Shown: positions 12,058 to 16,385 of the stretch, piece by piece
Layout: the number at the start of each line of letters is the position of its first letter
How positions within the stretch are numbered: the stretch's first letter is position 1
Notes under the pieces: model-generated
What the model was told of the DNA's origin: nothing
Seen by the model: the letters and a program-made list of their open reading frames with translations, nothing else
Databases searched by the model: none
Made by a program: the position numbers and the translations under genes
NCBI GenBank assembly: GCA_937885815.1
Contig: CALABM010000248.1
Location: 1-16,385 of the forward strand
Reading direction: 5' to 3'
DNA length: 16,385 bases
From: an uncultured Verrucomicrobiales bacterium
GTDB taxonomy: Bacteria; Verrucomicrobiota; Verrucomicrobiia; Verrucomicrobiales; Akkermansiaceae

Positions 12058-13413
12058 ATGGATTTATTCACTCCCTTCGGGCGCAATGAGGCCCCGCAGC
12101 AGGAAAAAGCCGCCGTTGGCATGCCTTTGGCTGCCCGCATGCGGCCGGAGTCTCTTGCTGAGGTCGCCGGGCAGCAGCATTTGCTTGCTCCCGGTAAGCT
12201 CCTCCGCCGTGCTATTGAGACAGATAGATTCTCCTCCCTCATTTTCTACGGCCCGCCCGGTGTGGGAAAGACCTCGCTGGCCTACGTTATTGCCCGGCAG
12301 ACGAGCGCATACTTCGTCATGCTTAATGGCGTGGAATCAAATGTGAGCGATATTCGTGAGAAAATCGCGGAGGCTAAGGCTCGTGAAGCGATGCATGGCC
12401 AGCGCACCATTCTTTTTGTGGATGAGCTGCACCGCTTCAATAAGGCCCAGCAGGATGTGCTGCTGCCGCACTTGGAGAGGGGAACGGTGCGTTTCATAGG
12501 TGCAACAACGGAGAATCCCTACTTCGCTATCAATTCGGCCATGCTCTCGCGCTCTCAGATTTTCCCGCTGGAGCCTGTGCAGGATACAGAGATTATCTCC
12601 CTGCTGCGCCGTGCTGCTACGGACCCGGAGCGAGGCTTGGGGTATATGAAGCTCCATGTGGCGGATGATGCCTTTGCTCACCTCGCGTTGAAGGCGGATG
12701 GTGATGTGCGCAAGGCTCTTACGGCTCTTGAGGTGGCGGTGCTTTCCACTCCGGCTTCAGCTGATGGCGTGGTGCATGTAGACCTTGCCGTGGCCGAGGA
12801 ATCCATCCAGAAAAAAGCCATTAAGTACGACCGGGCAGGGGATGGGCATTATGATACTATCTCCGCCTTCATCAAATCCATGCGTGGGAGTGACCCGGAT
12901 GCTGCTCTCTATTGGCTGGCCTATATGCTGAATGCCGGCGAGGATATCCGCTTCATTGCCCGCCGTCTTGTCATTTGCGCCAGTGAGGATGTGGGACTCG
13001 CGGATTCCAATGCTTTGCGCGTGGCCCTTGCAGCGGCTCAGGCCGCTGAAATGGTTGGCATGCCGGAGGCTCGCATACCTTTGGCCCATGCTACGGTGTA
13101 TATCGCCACGGCGCCCAAGAGCAATGCTGCCTATGCCGCCATCAATGCCGCTTTGCAGGATGTCCGCGAGGGTAAAACTCTTGCCGTGCCTGACCACCTC
13201 GCCACTCCCACCCGCAAGAAACTTGCCCGCCTGCGCGGAGTGTCGGAGGAGGATACGGATTACAAATACGCCCATGATTTTGGTGATGACCATTACGTGC
13301 CCCAAGCCTACTTACCCGAGGGGCGCGTGTATTACCACCCCACCACCAATGGCATGGAGCTGCGCATTACTGAGCGCATGGAGTACCTCAAGAAGCTCCG
13401 AGAAAATCAGTGA
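12058..13413 (+). CDS. rarA: Replication-associated recombination protein A (AAA+ ATPase)
   Basis: RarA (MgsA) acts at stalled replication forks and interacts with single-stranded DNA-binding protein; it is related to the clamp loader and RuvB. The 451-residue protein has Walker A GPPGVGKT (65-72), Walker B ILFVDELHRFNK (118-129), sensor 1 GATTENPYF (148-156), and an arginine-finger region AMLSRSQIF (161-169). The C-terminal half carries the family signatures KKAIKYDRAGDGHYD, AFIKSMRGSDPDAALYWLA and the final DHYVPQAYLPEG. The start is ATG 12058; a TTG one codon earlier is less likely. The gene is alone between an operon terminator and a bidirectional terminator, and I found no convincing promoter, so part of its expression may come from read-through. 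Confidence 0.96.
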   Translation: MDLFTPFGRNEAPQQEKAAVGMPLAARMRPESLAEVAGQQHLLAPGKLLRRAIETDRFSSLIFYGPPGVGKTSLAYVIARQTSAYFVMLNGVESNVSDIREKIAEAKAREAMHGQRTILFVDELHRFNKAQQDVLLPHLERGTVRFIGATTENPYFAINSAMLSRSQIFPLEPVQDTEIISLLRRAATDPERGLGYMKLHVADDAFAHLALKADGDVRKALTALEVAVLSTPASADGVVHVDLAVAEESIQKKAIKYDRAGDGHYDTISAFIKSMRGSDPDAALYWLAYMLNAGEDIRFIARRLVICASEDVGLADSNALRVALAAAQAAEMVGMPEARIPLAHATVYIATAPKSNAAYAAINAALQDVREGKTLAVPDHLATPTRKKLARLRGVSEEDTDYKYAHDFGDDHYVPQAYLPEGRVYYHPTTNGMELRITERMEYLKKLRENQ

Positions 13414-13428
13414 TTTTATGCTAAATAA

Positions 13429-13461
13429 AAACACCCGCACCGATGAAGGCTGCGGGTGTTT
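13429..13461. terminator. Bidirectional terminator
   Basis: Eleven base pairs, AAACACCCGCA and TGCGGGTGTTT, with an eleven-base loop. The minus strand continues with TTATTTAGC after the U-rich arm; the plus strand continues with GTTTCCTTGTTT. It lies between the convergent rarA and nitroreductase genes. Confidence 0.85.
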
Positions 13462-13484
13462 GTTTCCTTGTTTGAAGGCTTTTA

Positions 13485-14012
13485 TCAGGCGCGGATGACG
13501 TAATCCTCGCGGCGGGGCTTGGGCTCGTGGATACCTCCCTCCTCGGGATAACCGAGAATGCAGATGGCGAGGCCTTCATACTTGTCAGCCACACCCCATT
13601 TCTTCATGAGTTCGCGGCCTTCGGCGCTGTCAAACATCTGCTTGCCGCGGTTAATCCAGCAAGAGCCAAGACCAACGGCGTGAGCGGCGAGCATGAGGGT
13701 GCCCATCATGAGCGCGGAATCATCGCGGCCGGTAGGGACTGTGGTATCCGTGAACACCAGCACAGCAGTGGGGGCTCCGTACATGGGGTCCTTATCCGGC
13801 CCCCAACCCATGAATGAGCCGTTGAGCACGGAGAGCTGCTTCAGGGTAGCTGCATCCTGAACCACAACGAGCTGCGGTGTTTGCAGGCCTTTGCCGGTAG
13901 GTGTCCAAGTGGCGGCCTCCAGCACGGTGCTCAGCTGCGCCTCACTAATCTGCTCGCTCTTGTACTTGCGGCAGCTGCGGCGAGTGCGGATATCAGAGAG
14001 TGTATCGGCCAT
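13485..14012 (-). CDS. Nitroreductase-family FMN oxidoreductase
   Basis: Probable FMN-dependent NAD(P)H oxidoreductase of 175 residues, cytoplasmic. The FMN-phosphate motif RTRRSCRKY (9-17) opens the protein. It is followed by PTGKGLQTPQLVVV (38-51), which contacts the flavin, the helix with LMLAAHAVGLGSCWI (106-120), and the family-typical ILGYPEE near 152-158. The lengths between motifs fit the small nitroreductases. The natural substrate cannot be predicted. The ATG at 14012 is chosen because a longer frame would run into the upstream gene. Only four bases separate it from that gene's stop, so it is the second gene of a two-gene unit with a secreted thioredoxin-like protein. It ends before a strong terminator. 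Confidence 0.9.
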   Translation of the reverse strand: MADTLSDIRTRRSCRKYKSEQISEAQLSTVLEAATWTPTGKGLQTPQLVVVQDAATLKQLSVLNGSFMGWGPDKDPMYGAPTAVLVFTDTTVPTGRDDSALMMGTLMLAAHAVGLGSCWINRGKQMFDSAEGRELMKKWGVADKYEGLAICILGYPEEGGIHEPKPRREDYVIRA

Positions 14013-14016
14013 GATA

Positions 14017-14544
14017 TTACTGGGCGTTAGCGGCTTTTTCGATTTCCTGCTTCCAATCCTTATAGCGCAGGCCGTGTCCGCGGTACAGAAGTCTGCCGTA
14101 AGCATCCACCACCACGATGTGCGGGATGCCAACGATGTCATTCGGGTAGCCCGGCAGGGCTGCGGCCTCAGGAGAGGTGTACATCAGCGTGGCAAACGGT
14201 GCATTGTAATGCTCCATGTAGTTGCGGGCTGCCTCGGGGGTGCGATCGCAGGAGAGCAAAATGACCTCTACGTCCTTATTAGCCATCATGTTGGGGTATT
14301 CTGCCACGAGTCGGGGCATCACCATGCGGCAGGGGCCGCACCAGCTGGCAGAGCACACGTACATATAATACTTTGCTTCAGTGCTGGGCTTCACGTCAGT
14401 CACAAATGTGGTTCGTGCGATAGCCTGAGCCATCGGAGTAGTTGCCTGAGTTGTGGCAGCAGGAGCAGGTTGCTCGCTGGCGGTTGTTTCGGCTGCGACT
14501 GCAGTAAAGGCCAGTAAGGCCGGAATCAGATGAAAAATTTTCAT
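14017..14544 (-). CDS. Secreted thioredoxin-like protein, WCGPC active site (TlpA-like)
   Basis: A 175-residue periplasmic thioredoxin-fold protein. Signal peptide MKIFHLIPALLAFTAVA, then a Thr/Ala/Pro linker (18-45), the core MYVCSASWCGPCRMVMPRL (61-79) with redox Cys69 and Cys72, and cis-Pro141 in VGIPHIVVVDAYG. Cys64 and Cys99 are extra cysteines; Cys64 is close to the active site. The core is similar to that of the 11330-11983 protein, without the basic linker and acidic tail. ATG 14544 is used because an upstream GTG at 14553 would be immediately next to the -10. It shares a transcript with the nitroreductase, which is cytoplasmic, so a direct electron chain between them is unlikely. Confidence 0.88.
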   Translation of the reverse strand: MKIFHLIPALLAFTAVAAETTASEQPAPAATTQATTPMAQAIARTTFVTDVKPSTEAKYYMYVCSASWCGPCRMVMPRLVAEYPNMMANKDVEVILLSCDRTPEAARNYMEHYNAPFATLMYTSPEAAALPGYPNDIVGIPHIVVVDAYGRLLYRGHGLRYKDWKQEIEKAANAQ

Positions 14545-14553
14545 ATCCCCCAC

Positions 14554-14582
14554 ATGCTAGCAGACATGCGGTTTCATGTCAA
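14554..14582 (-). promoter_or_regulatory. Near-leaderless promoter of the 14544 gene
   Basis: Minus strand: TTGACA (14582-14577), 17 bp, TAGCAT (14559-14554), then nine bases to the ATG, leaving a leader of about two or three bases. The divergent ilvD promoter lies 40 bp further upstream. Confidence 0.72.
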
Positions 14583-14621
14583 TATGAAAGCGTGTTTCCG
14601 GCTCAGTAAAAATTTTTATGC

Positions 14622-14650
14622 TGGAAATCTGATTAGAAACGTGGTAAAAT
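14622..14650 (+). promoter_or_regulatory. Near-leaderless promoter of ilvD
   Basis: TGGAAA (14622-14627), 17 bp, TAAAAT (14645-14650), then nine bases to the ATG. The -35 is poor, but the A/T palindrome TAAAAATTTTTA (14607-14618) lies just upstream of it, where an UP element would act. Confidence 0.55.
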
Positions 14651-14659
14651 CCGCGCGCT

Positions 14660-16357
14660 ATGTTATCTGACCGTACAAAAGCCGGCATTGAGCGTGCTCC
14701 GCATCGCAGTTTGATGCGTGCCACGGGCATGACTGATGAAGACATCAGGAAGCCCTTTATCGCTATCTGCAACTCTTTCAATGAAGTGATTCCCGGGCAT
14801 GTGCACCTGAACAAGGTGGCTGAGCTCATTAAGGATGAAGTGCGAAAGGCCGGCGGTACTCCCATCGAGTTCAATCTTATCGGCGTGTGCGATGGTATCG
14901 CCATGGCTCACCAAGGTATGAAGTTTTCTCTGGCCAGCCGTGAGTTGATTGCTGACAGTGTGGAAACCATGCTGAGTGCTCACGCATTTGACGCCTGCAT
15001 CTGCATTCCGAACTGCGATAAAATCGTTCCCGGTATGGTGATGGGCGCGCTGCGCTGCAATATCCCCACGATTTTCTGCTCCGGTGGTCCCATGGCTGTG
15101 GGTAAGGGCCGCAATGGCGAGGATTTGGACCTCAACAGCGTGTTCGAGGCTGTAGCCGCCTGCAACGCCGGCAAGATTTCTGAAGACGAGCTGCACTTCA
15201 TTGAGTGCAATGCTTGCCCGAGCGCCGGCTCCTGCAGCGGCATGTTCACGGCAAACTCCATGAACTGCCTTTGCGAGGTGCTGGGTCTGGCTCTGCCGGG
15301 CAATGGCACGCTGCTGGCTCTCTCTGAGGAGCGCAAGGAGTTCTGGCGTGCCGCCGCTCGCCGCGCTGTGGAGATGGCGAAGCAGGGCGGTCCGCTGCCC
15401 CGTGACCTCATCACTGAGGCTGCCATTGACAATGTGTTCACCTGTGATATGGCCATGGGTGGTTCCTCCAACACTGTGCTGCACACCCTCGCTTTCGCGG
15501 CTGAGGCCGGTTTTGAATACGACCTGAAGCGCATTGACGAAATTTCCAAACGCACACCGAACATTTGCAAGGTGGCACCCAGCTCCCGCTACCACATGCA
15601 TGATGTGCTCCGTGCCGGTGGTATCATGACCATTCTGGCCGAAATTAACAAGATTCCCGGTGCGCTGAACACGAATGTGCCCACCGTGAGCGGTAAGACT
15701 CTGGGTGAACAGATTGAAGGCCTTTCCACGCAGGATGCCGCCGTCATTCGCACGCTGGACAACGCCTATTCTAAGGACGGCGGTCTTGCCGTGCTGTTCG
15801 GCAATCTGGCAGAGCAGGGCGCTATTGTGAAGAAAGCCGGCGTGCTGCCTGAAATGATGGTGCACAGCGGTCCGGCCGTGATTTTCGAGAGTCAGGAAGC
15901 AGCCTGCGCCGGTATCCTTGCTGATAAGGTGAAGCCCGGTGATGTGGTTGTTATCCGCAACGAAGGGCCCAAGGGTGGCCCCGGTATGCAGGAAATGCTT
16001 GCTCCCACCAGCTATATCATGGGCAAGGGCCTGGGCAACTGCGTGGCTCTCATTACGGATGGCCGATTCTCCGGTGCCACTCACGGTGCCTGTATCGGTC
16101 ACGTATCCCCCGAGGCTGCTGAAGGTGGCCTTATTGGCCTGCTGAAGGATGGTGATATCATCTCCATTGATATCCCGAATCGCTCACTTTCCGTGGATTT
16201 GAGCGAGGAGGAAATCGCCGCTCGTCGCGCTCAGTGGCAGCCCACCATGCAGGAAATCCCCAGCCCTAAGTGGACTGAGGAGGATATTGAATTTTGCAGA
16301 AAGCTTGTTGGATGCCACCCCGGCGAGGAGCAGCAATCCGGAAATGAGGATTATTGA
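14660..16357 (+). CDS. ilvD: Dihydroxy-acid dehydratase
   Basis: Dehydrates dihydroxy-isovalerate and dihydroxy-methylvalerate to the 2-keto acids of valine and isoleucine synthesis, using an iron-sulfur cluster in the cytoplasm. The 565-residue protein matches the family end to end: KAGIERAPHRSLMRA near the start, NEVIPGHVHL (41-50), GVCDGIAMAHQGM (75-87), PNCDKIVPGM (117-126), CPSAGSCSGMFTANSM (186-201), and GLITDGRFSG-type ALITDGRFSGATHG near the C-terminus. Likely cluster ligands are Cys77, Cys119 and Cys192. The start at ATG 14660 is supported by the near-leaderless promoter. A probable next gene begins 16 bases after the stop, as expected if it is the first gene of a branched-chain amino acid unit. 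Confidence 0.97.
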   Translation: MLSDRTKAGIERAPHRSLMRATGMTDEDIRKPFIAICNSFNEVIPGHVHLNKVAELIKDEVRKAGGTPIEFNLIGVCDGIAMAHQGMKFSLASRELIADSVETMLSAHAFDACICIPNCDKIVPGMVMGALRCNIPTIFCSGGPMAVGKGRNGEDLDLNSVFEAVAACNAGKISEDELHFIECNACPSAGSCSGMFTANSMNCLCEVLGLALPGNGTLLALSEERKEFWRAAARRAVEMAKQGGPLPRDLITEAAIDNVFTCDMAMGGSSNTVLHTLAFAAEAGFEYDLKRIDEISKRTPNICKVAPSSRYHMHDVLRAGGIMTILAEINKIPGALNTNVPTVSGKTLGEQIEGLSTQDAAVIRTLDNAYSKDGGLAVLFGNLAEQGAIVKKAGVLPEMMVHSGPAVIFESQEAACAGILADKVKPGDVVVIRNEGPKGGPGMQEMLAPTSYIMGKGLGNCVALITDGRFSGATHGACIGHVSPEAAEGGLIGLLKDGDIISIDIPNRSLSVDLSEEEIAARRAQWQPTMQEIPSPKWTEEDIEFCRKLVGCHPGEEQQSGNEDY

Positions 16358-16373
16358 GTCAGCAGTATTCATT

Positions 16374-16385
16374 ATGAAAAATAAA
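16374..16385 (+). CDS. Probable start of the next gene (partial)
   Basis: An ATG at 16374 opens MKNK and runs off the window. It lies 16 bases after the ilvD stop on the same strand. With four codons nothing can be said of the product; acetolactate synthase would fit the context but is not shown. Confidence 0.35.

Noticed and set aside
14552..14568. Direct repeat ACATG with seven bases between, over the 14544 promoter
   Set aside because: Only five bases long and overlapping the promoter elements; not enough to propose an operator.
14663..16102. A 479-codon open frame on the minus strand opposite ilvD
   Set aside because: It is rich in His, Gly and Thr without any recognisable domain, and ilvD is certain on the other strand. 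Long antisense frames are common opposite highly expressed GC-rich genes.
1..16385. CRISPR arrays, insertion sequences, tRNA or rRNA genes
   Set aside because: No regularly spaced repeats, terminal inverted repeats with a transposase, or cloverleaf-like sequences were seen in reading both strands.

Overview
The window looks like a compact piece of a Gram-negative chromosome at roughly 50-55 % GC, most likely from a member of the Verrucomicrobiota such as an Akkermansiaceae-like bacterium. The support is indirect. There are several secreted thioredoxin-like proteins of a type I associate with Verrucomicrobiota and Planctomycetes, a KdsB-like enzyme implying a KDO-containing outer membrane, few Shine-Dalgarno sequences, and many promoters lying within a few bases of the start codon. 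No phage, insertion sequence, CRISPR array, rRNA or tRNA was recognised. All intergenic gaps are shorter than 300 bases.

Layout. (1) 63-3286, minus strand: a tight operon pyrF - thyA - DNA adenine methyltransferase - folA, joining UMP and dTMP synthesis and folate recycling to a DNA-modifying enzyme. (2) 3404-5310, minus: a secreted thioredoxin-like gene followed by a secreted acidic helical protein that shares its C-terminal module. (3) 5561-6640, plus: an ankyrin-repeat probable lipoprotein with an unusual leader. (4) 6716-7663, minus: a paralogue of the first thioredoxin-like gene. (5) 7776-9312, minus: kdsB and uppS, overlapping, for the envelope precursors CMP-KDO and undecaprenyl diphosphate. 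(6) 9456-9848 plus and 9823-10113 minus: a small secreted protein and an AP2/ERF-like domain protein whose 3' ends overlap. (7) 10259-11983, plus: three exported proteins (Arg/Glu-rich coiled coil, Sel1-like, WCGPC thioredoxin-like) in one operon. (8) 12058-13413, plus: rarA. (9) 13485-14544, minus: a secreted TlpA-like protein and a nitroreductase. (10) 14660-16357, plus: ilvD, with the probable first codons of another gene at the window edge.

The housekeeping genes (pyrF, thyA, folA, uppS, kdsB, rarA, ilvD) are well recognised. The accessory part is dominated by exported proteins: four thioredoxin-fold proteins with three different CxxC sequences, plus several small secreted proteins of unknown role. 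This suggests periplasmic disulfide or redox and envelope-maintenance functions, but no partner or substrate can be named from the sequence.

The most unusual signals are a recurrent promoter layout (-35, exactly 17 bp, -10, then 6-13 bp to the ATG) that predicts leaderless or near-leaderless mRNAs; an unrecognised 60-70 residue C-terminal module shared by three secreted proteins and duplicated in one of them; a methyltransferase embedded without a restriction enzyme in the thymidylate operon; and a perfect Shine-Dalgarno that serves a 9-codon mini-ORF before the ankyrin gene.
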